A stretch of DNA of 64,000 bases from Scrofimicrobium sp. R131 (GTDB lineage Bacteria; Actinomycetota; Actinomycetes; Actinomycetales; Actinomycetaceae), in NCBI RefSeq assembly GCF_040256745.1, contig NZ_CP138335.1, positions 62,001 through 126,000 of the forward strand, written 5' to 3'. Numbering within the stretch: the first letter of the stretch is position 1; every line of letters begins with the position of its first letter. The notes beneath the pieces are model-generated. The model did not search any database, was not told the DNA's origin, and worked only from the letters and a program-made list of their open reading frames with translations. The position numbers and the translations under genes are program-made. Shown piece after piece: positions 44,309 to 52,999 of this stretch.

Positions 44309-46504
44309 TTAGTGGCCCAGGCGGTGCTTGGCCCTCCGGTTTGTGGCGATTAGTCCGGCGCCCAGGATTAGCGCGGTGAGGCCGGTGATCCATAGGAGGG
44401 GGTTCGGGTGGATCCCGGTGACTGCGAGTTCTTTGGTTACCTCGTTGTTGGTTTGGTCCGGGCCGTTGCCACTACCAGTGGGTGTGGTCACTGTTAGTTT
44501 TGCGGGTGTGCTCGTGGCTTGTCCGGCACTGTTGGTGGCGATCGCGCGGTAGAGGTAGCCGTTGTTGGTGGGGGTGCCAACCACCCTTAGCGCCCACCCG
44601 TTGGAGCTGGGGGTGGCATCCGGGTCAGCTCTGATTGCCTCCCAGGTGGTGCCCCCGTTGCGAGAGACCTCCCAAACCACCTCTGGGGTTGGGGTGCCCC
44701 CCGCCGTGATGGTGAACTCAGCCGAATCACCCAGGGTCACCATCTGGTCGGTGGGGTTTGTGATTGTGGGGGCGAGCGGGGTGGGGTTGACCGTGAGGGT
44801 CGCTGGGGCACTGGTGGCCTCACCCTGGGTGTTGGCCGCGGTGGCCCGATACTGGGTGCCACTATCTGCCAGCACACTTGAGGCGACCATCAGGGTAAGA
44901 CCATCAGATGAAATGCCCTCCGTGACCGGCGCCCAGGTTTGGCCCCCATCGCGAGAGGCCTCCCAAGTCACCACCGGGGTCGGCTCCCCACTGGTGGTAA
45001 CGGTGAACTCGGCCGGATCACCCTCAGTAACCGTCTGGTCGGCCGGGTTTGTGATCGTGGGAGCTGTGGGAGTGTAGTAGGTGAACCCACCCGGGTAGGT
45101 GATCGGGGTCTGAGCGATCCCGTTCAACGTCCAGGAAACCACCACATCGACCGGGCCTGCCTCATGGGCTGGGGTGACAATACTCCAGGTCCCATCACCA
45201 TTATCCACCGGAACAGTGCTCTCCGGGTCCCCCGGAGTCGTCCCAGCAAGCCCATCAAACATGATCCCGGTGAGAGCAACCTCGCTCACCACCTCCACCG
45301 GAGTTGGCCTATTACGCACCGTGCCATCACCCAGCTGACCAGTCGGATTCCAACCCCAAGCATAGGTCTTACCGTCCTCACCGAGTGCGAAGGAAGAGAA
45401 ACCTCCGGTGGCGACACTGGTGAAGGTAACCCCAGCCGGCACGGCCACCTCAACCGGGGTGGGTTGGTCAGTCCAGGAGGTGTCCCCCAGTTGCCCGAAC
45501 TGGTTTGGCCCCCACGCGTAGGTCTTGCCGTCGTTTCCAATTGCGAGGGAGTGGGCGAAATGGGTGGAGATGCTGGTGAAGGTGACGCCGGCCGGCACAG
45601 CCACCTCAACCGGGGTGGGTTGGCGCATGCTGGAGCTGTCACTCAGTTGGCCGTAACCCCAGGCGTAAGCTTTTCCATCGTCCCCAATCGCCAATGAATG
45701 CAAGTTCCCAGCAGAGATGCTGGTAAAGGTGACGCCTTCAGGCGTGGTTACCTCGACTGGAGTCCGTTCGTACATGCCGTATTGGTCATCTGGATTACCG
45801 GATTCTACATAGCCCCAGGCGTAGGTCTTGCCGTCATTTCCGATCGCTAGCGAGGTTAAGCCTCCGGCGGAGATGCTGGTGAAAGTGACCCCTTCAGGCG
45901 CGGCTACTTCAACTGGGGTGGGCTGGTCGGTCTTGGATCCGTCACCTATGGTCCCGTAGCCGTTGCTTCCCCAGGCGTAGGTCTTGCCGTCATTTCCGAT
46001 CGCTATCGAGGTGTTGCCCCCGGCGGAGATGCTGGTGAAAGAGACTCCTTCAGGCGCGGCTACTTCAACTGGGGTGGGCTGGTCGGTCTTGGATCCGTCA
46101 CCTAGTTGCCCGTAGCTGTTATCGCCCCAGGCATAGGTTTTTCCATCGTCCCCAATCGCGATGGAGTGGTATGCTCCGGCGGAGATGCTGGTGAAAGTGA
46201 CGCCTTCAGGTGTAGCTACTTCAACTGGGGTGGAGCGGTTGAGGCTCGATCCGTCGCCAATCTCGCCGTGTTCATTGTCCCCCCAAGCGTAGGTTCGGCC
46301 GTTGTCGGCGATTGCCACGGTGTGGAAAACCCCGGCCGACACGCTGGTGAAACTCACCTTTGGTGCCTCTATTGTGACCGCGGTGCCTCCGGTATTTGGC
46401 CCCTGGTCGGGTACGGGAGTGGCCTGGGCTACGGCCGCGGTCCCCAGGACCAGTGCGCCCACCATCGTGCTGGCGGCAACTGCCCGCCTAACTCTCACCT
46501 TCAA
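44309..46504 (-). CDS. Secreted RCC1-repeat protein with LAVTG sorting signal
   Basis: 731 residues if it starts at the TTG at 46504, 7 nt after AGGAAGAG; an earlier start at 46549 would add 15 residues. A signal peptide (VRVRRAVAASTMVGALVLGT, cleaved after AQA) leads to seven RCC1-type blades, each with a form of HSxAIGDDGKTYAWGxNxxGQLGDGS, which should close as one beta-propeller. An IPT/TIG-like segment (GIMFDGLAGTTPGDPES) and two immunoglobulin-like domains (TITNPADQTVTEGDPAEFTV; TITNPTDQMVTLGDSAEFTI) follow. The end is LAVTG, a hydrophobic helix and RRAKHRLGH: a cell-wall sorting signal of the LAXTG class. It is probably displayed on the wall by the nearby class E sortase. The ligand is unknown. 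Confidence 0.9.
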   Translation of the reverse strand: MKVRVRRAVAASTMVGALVLGTAAVAQATPVPDQGPNTGGTAVTIEAPKVSFTSVSAGVFHTVAIADNGRTYAWGDNEHGEIGDGSSLNRSTPVEVATPEGVTFTSISAGAYHSIAIGDDGKTYAWGDNSYGQLGDGSKTDQPTPVEVAAPEGVSFTSISAGGNTSIAIGNDGKTYAWGSNGYGTIGDGSKTDQPTPVEVAAPEGVTFTSISAGGLTSLAIGNDGKTYAWGYVESGNPDDQYGMYERTPVEVTTPEGVTFTSISAGNLHSLAIGDDGKAYAWGYGQLSDSSSMRQPTPVEVAVPAGVTFTSISTHFAHSLAIGNDGKTYAWGPNQFGQLGDTSWTDQPTPVEVAVPAGVTFTSVATGGFSSFALGEDGKTYAWGWNPTGQLGDGTVRNRPTPVEVVSEVALTGIMFDGLAGTTPGDPESTVPVDNGDGTWSIVTPAHEAGPVDVVVSWTLNGIAQTPITYPGGFTYYTPTAPTITNPADQTVTEGDPAEFTVTTSGEPTPVVTWEASRDGGQTWAPVTEGISSDGLTLMVASSVLADSGTQYRATAANTQGEATSAPATLTVNPTPLAPTITNPTDQMVTLGDSAEFTITAGGTPTPEVVWEVSRNGGTTWEAIRADPDATPSSNGWALRVVGTPTNNGYLYRAIATNSAGQATSTPAKLTVTTPTGSGNGPDQTNNEVTKELAVTGIHPNPLLWITGLTALILGAGLIATNRRAKHRLGH
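45290..46380 (-). repeat. Tandem RCC1 repeat units within the surface-protein gene
   Basis: Seven consecutive units of about 150 bp. Some stretches are nearly identical between units, such as CACCTCAACCGGGGTGGGTT and GCGTAGGTCTTGCCGTC on the plus strand, so the array could expand or shrink by recombination. Confidence 0.8.
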
Positions 46505-46985
46505 CTGCTCTTCCTGATAAGTACTTGTCTGCGTGTTAATTGGATACAACGTACGTTACGCAGGGGCTGAGGTTCTGTCGCACGGAACCCTATGGAGGGG
46601 TTGGGTGGGAACCCCCTGGTCGAGGCCATGTTCATCAGTTGGCCGCAGGAGAGCAGGGGTCTTCGCGGAGCTGTTTATGCAGGTGGGCCTGTGGATAACC
46701 TCCGACTTACCCACAGTTTTCCACAGGATATCCACAGGGCCTGTGAGTGGAGCCGAGTCTAGCCAACGCGTGTTTGTGGCGTCGTCGTCCGGATAAGTCG
46801 CTGTTCGACCCTGTTCGAATCCTTGAGTTCACGCCATTTTTCTCTAGTTAAGTCTGTTAACAAATCGGCCGCTCCAACGACCTTTCGTCGGAGCGGCCTA
46901 GCTTTTCACCGGCTCCCCACAGTTATCCACAGGCGAATCCACAGCTGGGGAAAGTTACAGGCGTGTAGTTTCGATTTCGGGTTGC
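46505..46985. promoter_or_regulatory. DnaA-box cluster in the gap between the RCC1 gene and the rhomboid gene
   Basis: About 480 gene-free bases. DnaA-box sites: 46690-46698 (minus, perfect TTATCCACA), 46707-46715 (TTACCCACA), 46717-46725 (TTTTCCACA), 46728-46736 (ATATCCACA), 46923-46931 (perfect TTATCCACA) and weaker GAATCCACA at 46935-46943. The density equals or exceeds that around dnaA. A terminator hairpin lies between the two groups. The left end also holds the promoter of the RCC1 gene. Confidence 0.75.
46864..46899 (-). terminator. Terminator downstream of the rhomboid gene
   Basis: The arms GGCCGCTCC (46867-46875) and GGAGCGGCC (46890-46898) pair with inner ACGA/TCGT around CCTT. 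On the minus strand GATTTGTTAAC follows; on the plus strand TAGCTTTT. Confidence 0.8.
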
Positions 46986-47849
46986 CTACCCGATGAGAGG
47001 CTGGTACAAGCCGTAGGAAATCGCGCCCAAAACGACGACCATTCCTAGGGTTGCGAGCGCCTCCCAGATGTTCTGTTTGCGCTGCGTGACACCGATGCGA
47101 GGCTGAGCCAGGACTGCGTAGATCCAGGCCATCAGTGCACCGGCAATCAGACCCCCAAGATGTCCCTGCCACGACACGCCACCGGCAGTGAAACTGTAAA
47201 TCAGGTTGATGGCGAGCAGCACCAGAATCGACGTGGGGTTGATTCGGTTCCTCAGCTGCTGAACCAGAACCGCACCAAACAGGCCGTAGATTGCCCCCGA
47301 CGCCCCAACGGTCCAGACCGTGAGGGATTGGGGTTGAATCAGCGCCCAGGCCAGCACTGCCACTGATCCACCCAGGGTGGACATGGTGTACAAACCTAGG
47401 AAGCGCCAGTGGCCGAGGATCTTTTCGCCGCCCGCTCCCAGGAAGTACAGCATCATCATGTTGAACAGGATGTGCAGGAAACCCCCGTGGACGAGGGAGA
47501 CAGTCAAGAACCGCCACGGCTGCACTGCAGCCAGCACCGGATTGAAGGCCAAGTAGGTGTCGATGGTGGGCCAAATCTGACCGATCAGGTAGACGGCAAA
47601 GGTGACCGCCATGATCGCGTAGGTGACCACCGGGCCGGACCGAAGGCCAAGGCTGGCGGCGCGCCGCCGGTTTGTCGGCCGCGCACAGTCGACACAGATC
47701 GAACCAACCTCTGTGGGGATAGTGCACTGGGCGCAGGTCGGTCGATTACAACGCTTGCAGTAGTCGACCGCAGTCTCACCGGGGTGCCGCGGGCATTGCT
47801 CTTGCCGCGGCACCGCGGCATATTGACCAAAACGAGGCAGATCAGACAT
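46986..47849 (-). CDS. Rhomboid family intramembrane serine protease with N-terminal zinc-binding domain
   Basis: 287 residues. Residues about 18-60 form a Cys/His-rich B-box-like element (CPRHPGE, YCKRCNRPTCAQC, ICVDCARP) that should bind zinc. Six or more membrane helices follow. The catalytic serine motif is VGASGAIYGLFGAV, with the partner His expected in the later helix GHLGGLIAGALMA. Rhomboids cleave membrane-helix substrates; which ones cannot be told here. It shares TAATG with ppiA (1-nt overlap), a conserved actinobacterial pair. Confidence 0.95.
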   Translation of the reverse strand: MSDLPRFGQYAAVPRQEQCPRHPGETAVDYCKRCNRPTCAQCTIPTEVGSICVDCARPTNRRRAASLGLRSGPVVTYAIMAVTFAVYLIGQIWPTIDTYLAFNPVLAAVQPWRFLTVSLVHGGFLHILFNMMMLYFLGAGGEKILGHWRFLGLYTMSTLGGSVAVLAWALIQPQSLTVWTVGASGAIYGLFGAVLVQQLRNRINPTSILVLLAINLIYSFTAGGVSWQGHLGGLIAGALMAWIYAVLAQPRIGVTQRKQNIWEALATLGMVVVLGAISYGLYQPLIG

Positions 47850-48370
47850 TAGTCCACAATGTCGATGGAGGAGATGACCACGTCCTGCAGGGGGCGATCC
47901 TGCGCATTCGTCGGAGTGGCAGAGATTGAGTCCACCACCGCTTTCGACTCATCGTCAGCAACTTCACCGAAGATGGTGTGCTTCCCGTTCAGCCAGCTGG
48001 TCGCGTCCGTGGTGATGAAGAACTGGGAACCGTTGGTGCCCTTCCCCATCCGAATCCCGGCGTTGGCCATCGCCAGCAGGTAGGGCTTGTTGAACTGCAG
48101 GTTGGGGGAGATTTCGTCATTGAAGGTGTAACCGGGGCCACCCATGCCGGTGCCGAGCGGGTCGCCGCCCTGGATCATGAAGCCCGGGATGACCCGGTGG
48201 AACACCACTCCGTTGTAGAGCGGCTTGGAGGTGGGCTGACCCGTAGCCGGATCGGTCCACTGGCGTTCACCAGTAGCGAGCCCGGCGAAGTTCTTCACCG
48301 TGTTCGGGGCTTCGGAGGGAAAGAGTTCAACGTTAATGTCACCGTGATTGGTGTGAATCGTAGCTTTCAT
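47849..48370 (-). CDS. ppiA: Cyclophilin-type peptidyl-prolyl isomerase
   Basis: 173 residues. The cyclophilin fold is complete: TIHTNHGDINVELFPSEAPN, VVFHRVIPGFMIQGGDPLGT, FNDEISPNL, NGSQFFITTDATSWLNGKHT and IFGEV. It lacks a signal peptide, so it is cytoplasmic. It catalyses proline cis-trans isomerisation in protein folding. Same position as ppiA (Rv0009) near the origin of mycobacteria. Confidence 0.97.
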   Translation of the reverse strand: MKATIHTNHGDINVELFPSEAPNTVKNFAGLATGERQWTDPATGQPTSKPLYNGVVFHRVIPGFMIQGGDPLGTGMGGPGYTFNDEISPNLQFNKPYLLAMANAGIRMGKGTNGSQFFITTDATSWLNGKHTIFGEVADDESKAVVDSISATPTNAQDRPLQDVVISSIDIVD

Positions 48371-48385
48371 TCTCCTATTTTCTCA

Positions 48386-48604
48386 TTACCGGCCGCGGGT
48401 GTCTTCCCCCTGGGCGTGAGCTTCGTTGTGAGCGGAACGACGAGGGGTATCGTCTGGGGAGAGTTTGCCCGCAGTGGAGGCCCGGATCATCAGTTCAGGG
48501 ACGTTCTCCGCGAAGGTGCGAGCAGGCTCACCGGCAAGCAGACTGACGAGCAGTTGGGCAGCTCCAGCCGCTCTCCTTACCATCCGGAACCGGTGCCAGT
48601 TCAA
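48386..48604 (-). pseudogene. C-terminal fragment of a LacI-family regulator
   Basis: The frame AAQLLVSLLAGEPARTFAEN followed by VPELMIRASTAGKLSPDDTP matches the last helix and strand of LacI/GalR sugar-responsive repressors (LLxxIAGxxP...LVVRxST). The DNA-binding domain and most of the sugar-binding domain are absent: sequence left of the match in the protein (MNWHRFRMVRRA) is unrelated. It is most likely a degraded relic. Confidence 0.55.
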
Positions 48605-48750
48605 GCCGCTTCCCCCTCGCCCGTCACCAGATCCATAGCCGGATTAAGGTGCGTTTTGTCCGTCGGGCAGGCACAATAGGAGTTAGCTAACCCACAGAGG
48701 TTGGGTTCCAGCGGGCAACTGCCGGGGATTACTTGGGAACGAGGATCACA

Positions 48751-49413
48751 ATGAGCCAGCACATCGATCAAGAAGAACTGAAGAAGAAGGCGGCGGAGAT
48801 CAAGGACGTGGTTTCCGAGCAGGCGGTCAAGGCGTTCGAAAAGGCCTCCGAAGCCACCAAGACCGGGGTCAAGACGGCTGCCCCGCGTGTCCTGCAAGCA
48901 GTTGATGATGCCGTCAAGACTGCCAGCCCCTATGTGGACACCGCGGCCGAGCGTGCAGCCAAGCTGACTTCCAAGGCTGGCGACGCGCTGGACCAGTTCC
49001 ACGAGGACATGGTCAAGGATTACCTGCCGCGCTTGAGCTCGGCGGTCGAGGAAGCGGCGGCTCGGGCCAAAGCTGAAGCTGAGAAAGTAGGAGAGACGGT
49101 AGTGGAAGCTCCAGTAGCAGCGGTCGAGGCGGCCGCCAATTCACGCGGACGTCACCGCAAGTCGGGCAAGGTTTTCCGGTGGGGCCTGCTGGCCGGGGCC
49201 GCAGCCGGAGCCGGCTACCTGCTGTGGCGGCGCTCCCAGCCGATCGAGGATCCCTGGGCGGAAGAGTACTGGGCCGACCTAGACACAGATGAGCCGGTGG
49301 AAGAAATTGCCCCCGAGGAGGTTGCGGGGGTGGAAGCTGAGGTAGCTGAGGTGGCCGACGCTGCTCCTGAGGAAACCGAGCCCGCCGCCGAAGAAGCGGG
49401 CGAAGAGAAGTAG
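48751..49413 (+). CDS. Coiled-coil, single-pass membrane protein (DUF5324-like)
   Basis: 220 residues from the ATG at 48751, preceded by GAGG. Residues 1-135 are a long amphipathic helix rich in Ala, Lys and Glu (KAAEIKDVVSEQAVKAFEKA), with a phasing reminiscent of apolipoprotein-like repeats. A short basic patch and membrane helix (VFRWGLLAGAAAGAGYLLWR, about 145-164) lead to an acidic tail with DPWAEEYW. The layout resembles the DUF5324 proteins found near ppiA and crgA in Streptomyces; the assignment is from memory of that layout. Role unknown. Confidence 0.7.
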   Translation: MSQHIDQEELKKKAAEIKDVVSEQAVKAFEKASEATKTGVKTAAPRVLQAVDDAVKTASPYVDTAAERAAKLTSKAGDALDQFHEDMVKDYLPRLSSAVEEAAARAKAEAEKVGETVVEAPVAAVEAAANSRGRHRKSGKVFRWGLLAGAAAGAGYLLWRRSQPIEDPWAEEYWADLDTDEPVEEIAPEEVAGVEAEVAEVADAAPEETEPAAEEAGEEK

Positions 49414-49426
49414 TTTAGCCAGCAGT

Positions 49427-49457
49427 CGAGGGGGAGGTCCCGGTGACCTCCCCCTCG
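49427..49457. terminator. Bidirectional terminator between the coiled-coil gene and purH
   Basis: A perfect 13-bp stem, CGAGGGGGAGGTC (49427-49439) with GACCTCCCCCTCG (49445-49457), between two convergent genes. Confidence 0.85.
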
Positions 49458-49473
49458 TGCTATCCCCGGCCCC

Positions 49474-51087
49474 CTAGTGCCAGAAGTGGCGGGTCCCGGT
49501 GAAGTAGAGGCTGATCCCGGCCGCCTGGGCGCATTCGATCACCTCGCCATCGCGGACTGATCCGCCCGGAGCTACCACTGCGCTCACGCCCGCGTCGATC
49601 AGGATTTGCAGGCCGTCAGCAAAGGGGAAGAAGGCATCCGAGGAGGCCACGGCTCCCTCGGTCCGGTTCTGCCCATCCATCAGTGTGTTGGCTCGTTCCA
49701 CCGCCAAGCGGGCGGAGTCGACCCGGTTCACCTGTCCCATCCCAATCCCGACGCTGGCGCCGTCGCGCGCCAACAAAATCGCGTTTGACTTGACGGAGCG
49801 AACTGCGCGCCAGGCGAAGGCCAGATCTTCCAACTGGGCAGGCTGGGCGGCCGGGCCCGCGACCAACTGCCAGTCGGCGGGATCGTCACCAAAGGCAGTG
49901 CCGTCCTCGCGGGTGCCGTGCGCGTCGATCCGATCCACCTGCTGGGCGATCATGCCGCCCGAGATCGTGGTGAACTCCCAGGTCTCCGGGCTGTCTCCCG
50001 CCACTTCCAGCAGTCGCAGGTTCTTCTTTTGCCGCAGGATCTCCAGCGCCTCGGGCTCAAACGAGGGCGCGGCAATAACCTCGGTAAAGACCTTGGCTGC
50101 CTGCTGAGCCAATGCCACGTCGACCGGCCGGTTGGCCGCTACCACCGACCCGAAAGCCGACACGGGGTCGCAGGCAAAAGCTTCACTGTAGGCGGTGGCG
50201 ACCGAGTCGGCCACGGCGATTCCGCACGGGTTCGCGTGCTTGATAATGGCCACGGCGGGCCGATCCTGATCGAAGGCGGCCCGAACGGCGGCGGAGGTGT
50301 CCTGGTAGTTGTTGTAGGACATTTCCTTGCCCCCCAGCTGCGGGGCGGTGGCCAGGCTGGGACCGGTGGGCTGGGGGCTGGTCTGCAGGTAGAGGCCGGC
50401 ACCCTGGTGGGGGTTCTCCCCGTAGCGGAGCGGGTGCTCAAGGCGGTAGGTGCGTCCCCACCAAGCGGGGGCGGCCGCCTCGTCCTCCAGTTGCTGGCCG
50501 AGCCACGAGGCGATCATCACGTCGTAGTCGGCGGTGTGGCGGAAGGCGGCCAGGGCCCAGTGGCGGCGCTGGTCGGTGGAGGTCCCACCCGCGGTCAGGG
50601 CGGTCCGCACTTCGTCGTACTGACTCGGGTCGGTGATCACCCCGACCGAGCCGTGGTTCTTGGCGGCGGCGCGGATCATTGAGGGGCCGCCGATGTCGAT
50701 CATCTCCACGCACTGGGCGTAGTCGCTGGTGGAAGCGATGGTCTGGGCAAACGGGTACAGGTTGACGACGACCAGCTGGAAGGGCTCGATCCCCAGGTCA
50801 GCCAGTTGCTGGCGGTGGGATTCCAGCTCCAGATTGGCCAGAATACCGGCGTGCACCCGCGGGTGCAGGGTCTTGACCCGCCCGTCCAGGCATTCGGGGA
50901 AGCCGGTCAGGTCGGCAACCTCTTGAACGGGAAGCCCGGCGCCGGCCAAGGTGGCGGCCGTCGAGCCGGTAGAGACTAGCTCGACTCCGGCCTCGACCAG
51001 GGATTGGCCCAACTCGACCAGGCCGGTCTTGTCGGACACCGAGATGAGCGCGCGGCGAATTGGGATGAGCGAAGCAGTTTGAGACAT
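49474..51087 (-). CDS. purH: Bifunctional AICAR formyltransferase / IMP cyclohydrolase
   Basis: 537 residues, full length. The N-terminal MGS-like IMP cyclohydrolase domain has [37 protein letters not shown] and HPRVHAGIL. The C-terminal transformylase domain has [43 protein letters not shown] and a terminal [14 protein letters not shown]. It carries out the last two steps of purine synthesis. It stands alone here, without purN or other pur genes. The 167-bp gap to mtnN (51088-51254) shows nothing distinctive. Confidence 0.98.
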   Translation of the reverse strand: MSQTASLIPIRRALISVSDKTGLVELGQSLVEAGVELVSTGSTAATLAGAGLPVQEVADLTGFPECLDGRVKTLHPRVHAGILANLELESHRQQLADLGIEPFQLVVVNLYPFAQTIASTSDYAQCVEMIDIGGPSMIRAAAKNHGSVGVITDPSQYDEVRTALTAGGTSTDQRRHWALAAFRHTADYDVMIASWLGQQLEDEAAAPAWWGRTYRLEHPLRYGENPHQGAGLYLQTSPQPTGPSLATAPQLGGKEMSYNNYQDTSAAVRAAFDQDRPAVAIIKHANPCGIAVADSVATAYSEAFACDPVSAFGSVVAANRPVDVALAQQAAKVFTEVIAAPSFEPEALEILRQKKNLRLLEVAGDSPETWEFTTISGGMIAQQVDRIDAHGTREDGTAFGDDPADWQLVAGPAAQPAQLEDLAFAWRAVRSVKSNAILLARDGASVGIGMGQVNRVDSARLAVERANTLMDGQNRTEGAVASSDAFFPFADGLQILIDAGVSAVVAPGGSVRDGEVIECAQAAGISLYFTGTRHFWH

Positions 51088-51254
51088 TACCGATCCTTAG
51101 ACATAGGTCTGAGGCTCGGCACCCAGGCGGGCGGTGTCAAGCGTCTCTTCTGGTCCACGCGCTCCCCGGTGGTACTCCACCCACGCCAGTTACGCGTCTA
51201 CGCCCATTTTAGGCCGCTAGGACGCGGGTGGGGCAAGCACCCCAGCATGTGACA

Positions 51255-51926
51255 TCAGTCGGCCAGGTACCGTTCGACCGCCTGGGCACTGAGTTCGGCG
51301 GCCACCTCGGCCCCCACGTGAAACTCCTGCCCCGCCTCGGGTCCACACAGGTCCGAAACCGCCCGCAACGACAACCAGCCGACCCCGTGCTGGTAGCAGA
51401 CCTGAGCGGCCGCGGCCGTCTCCATGTCCACCGCCAGGGCCCCGGGGAACCGTGCCCGGGTTTGCTCGGCAATGTCGGCCTGGACAAATGAGTTACCCGA
51501 GAGGACCAGCCCCGCGTGGGTAGCGAAAGCCGGAGCCTCCAGCCCGACGTACTCGGCCGGCATCTGCGGGATTTGGCCGGGCTCGTAGCCAAAGCCGGTA
51601 GCGTCAGCGTCGAAATAGCGGGCGCGCGTGCCCGCCACCACGTCGCGAACCTGCACCCGGGTGCCCAGCCCACCGGTGGTTCCGGCCAGCAGGTACCGGT
51701 CGGTGGAAAAGTGGGCGAGCGCAACCGTGGCGGCGCCGGCCGCGTTGACCAGCCCGATCCCGGACAGCACCAGGGCGACCGGTCGCTGGGCCAACTCGGC
51801 CCGGTAGAAGCGCTGGTGATCGCGGGACGAGGCGGGTCCCCCCACCTCGCTCACGTGCTGAGCCCGAGCCAGGAACGGTTCCAGTTCCTCCGTCATCGCG
51901 CAGGCAATGACGGCCGCCACCCTCAC
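51255..51926 (-). CDS. mtnN: 5'-methylthioadenosine/S-adenosylhomocysteine nucleosidase
   Basis: 223 residues from the GTG at 51926, whose GTGA overlaps the luxS stop by 4 nt. The nucleosidase fold is clear: [58 protein letters not shown] and LRAVSDLCG with the catalytic acid. It removes adenine from SAH and MTA, and its product S-ribosylhomocysteine is the substrate of LuxS encoded just upstream. A futalosine-hydrolase role is less likely given this coupling. Confidence 0.93.
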   Translation of the reverse strand: MRVAAVIACAMTEELEPFLARAQHVSEVGGPASSRDHQRFYRAELAQRPVALVLSGIGLVNAAGAATVALAHFSTDRYLLAGTTGGLGTRVQVRDVVAGTRARYFDADATGFGYEPGQIPQMPAEYVGLEAPAFATHAGLVLSGNSFVQADIAEQTRARFPGALAVDMETAAAAQVCYQHGVGWLSLRAVSDLCGPEAGQEFHVGAEVAAELSAQAVERYLAD

Positions 51927-52420
51927 TGCTGAGCCTCGCGGTGATCCGGCCGGAAGATGGTGCTCCACTGGTCGCGGGCGGCCAGGAATTGGCGGGCGGC
52001 CTCCTGGGCTCCGGCCAAAGTGTGGTGGGCTCCCCAGCCGCACTGCACTTCGTTGGCTGCCGGTACTTCGGTGGCGGCCAGAATGTCGGTCAGAGTCTGC
52101 TCCAGCAGGGTGAGGAAATCGTCGTAGCCGATGTCCAACGTCAGGGCGTAGAAGCCGGTCTGGCAGCCCATGGGGGAAAAGTCGATCAGTCGATCGGTGT
52201 GGTTGCGCATCAGTTCGGCAGTCAGGTGCTCCAGGGAGTGGACGGTGTCCATCTCCAGGTGGGCCACGTTGGGCTGGGTGAAGCGCACGTCGTACTTAAT
52301 CAGGACGTCGCCGCCAGGTAGTTCCTTGCGGTCAGCCACCCGAACGAAGGGGGCGGCCACCGCGCGGTGGTCCAGGTTGAAGGACTCCACATTCATGATG
52401 GGAGGGGTTGCATCAGTCAT
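51923..52420 (-). CDS. luxS: S-ribosylhomocysteine lyase LuxS
   Basis: 165 residues. The metal ligands H61 and H65 are in HSLEHL, the catalytic C86 is in [10 protein letters not shown] and the third ligand C127 in VQCGWGAHH. It splits S-ribosylhomocysteine into homocysteine and the autoinducer-2 precursor. luxS and mtnN overlap, so this operon performs the complete two-step recycling of SAH. Confidence 0.98.
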   Translation of the reverse strand: MTDATPPIMNVESFNLDHRAVAAPFVRVADRKELPGGDVLIKYDVRFTQPNVAHLEMDTVHSLEHLTAELMRNHTDRLIDFSPMGCQTGFYALTLDIGYDDFLTLLEQTLTDILAATEVPAANEVQCGWGAHHTLAGAQEAARQFLAARDQWSTIFRPDHREAQQ

Positions 52421-52999
52421 GCTCTAATCTTAGGGGAGCCACCGCCCTTCGGTTGAACGGGCGTATAGGTCGAATGTGAGGTGGATCCGGAACCGGTGGT
52501 GGTGGGGGGGATGCGACACGCCGAGGAGCGGGGCAATTTCCGGCTCGGATCTGGAAGATATCCACAGGGTCGGCCGGGCGGGCCGATCCCCCGCTGTGGA
52601 CATTTTTTCACAACCGTCTGGGTGGTCGGAAGTGGGTGGCCGGTCGCGGTGGGAGCAACCCTGAAGCCGGAGAAACCTAGGACTCAGGACCCACTTGTCG
52701 GAGGCGGGTGGACACTTGAACCAAGACAAATTGTCGCGAAAGAGAGGAGGTGGAAATCACCCCGGTGAGAACCGTCAACACGGTCTCCACAGGGAGACCA
52801 GACTTATCCACAGGAAGAAGAGCAGCTGGGGATAGACACAACCTGTAGGGGTGGGTGCACTCTTCAACCACAAGGTGTAGTGTTGCTTTTGTGCCCAGCA
52901 TTGCGTCGGGCAGAAATGACAAGCGTGTGATTACATTGGCGTCATTTCGCGGAAATGGTCTGCTCGGCGGACAGGAATGATCGAAGAAAGGGTCCTCAG
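52421..52999 (+). promoter_or_regulatory. nrdHIE upstream region with DnaA boxes and NrdR-box-like repeats
   Basis: 579 gene-free bases between divergent luxS and nrdH. DnaA-box sites: 52558-52566 (ATATCCACA), 52595-52603 (minus, ATGTCCACA) and 52804-52812 (perfect TTATCCACA). Two NrdR-box-like repeats: CACAACCTGTAGGGGTG (52837-52853) and CACAAGGTGTAGTGTTG (52869-52885), 32 bp apart, i.e. about three helical turns, the usual spacing of NrdR sites. nrdH starts at 53000. Confidence 0.75.

Noticed and set aside
44309-46504. Calling the surface protein a regulator of chromosome condensation
   Set aside because: RCC1 repeats only describe the propeller fold; the signal peptide and LAVTG anchor show an exported wall protein.
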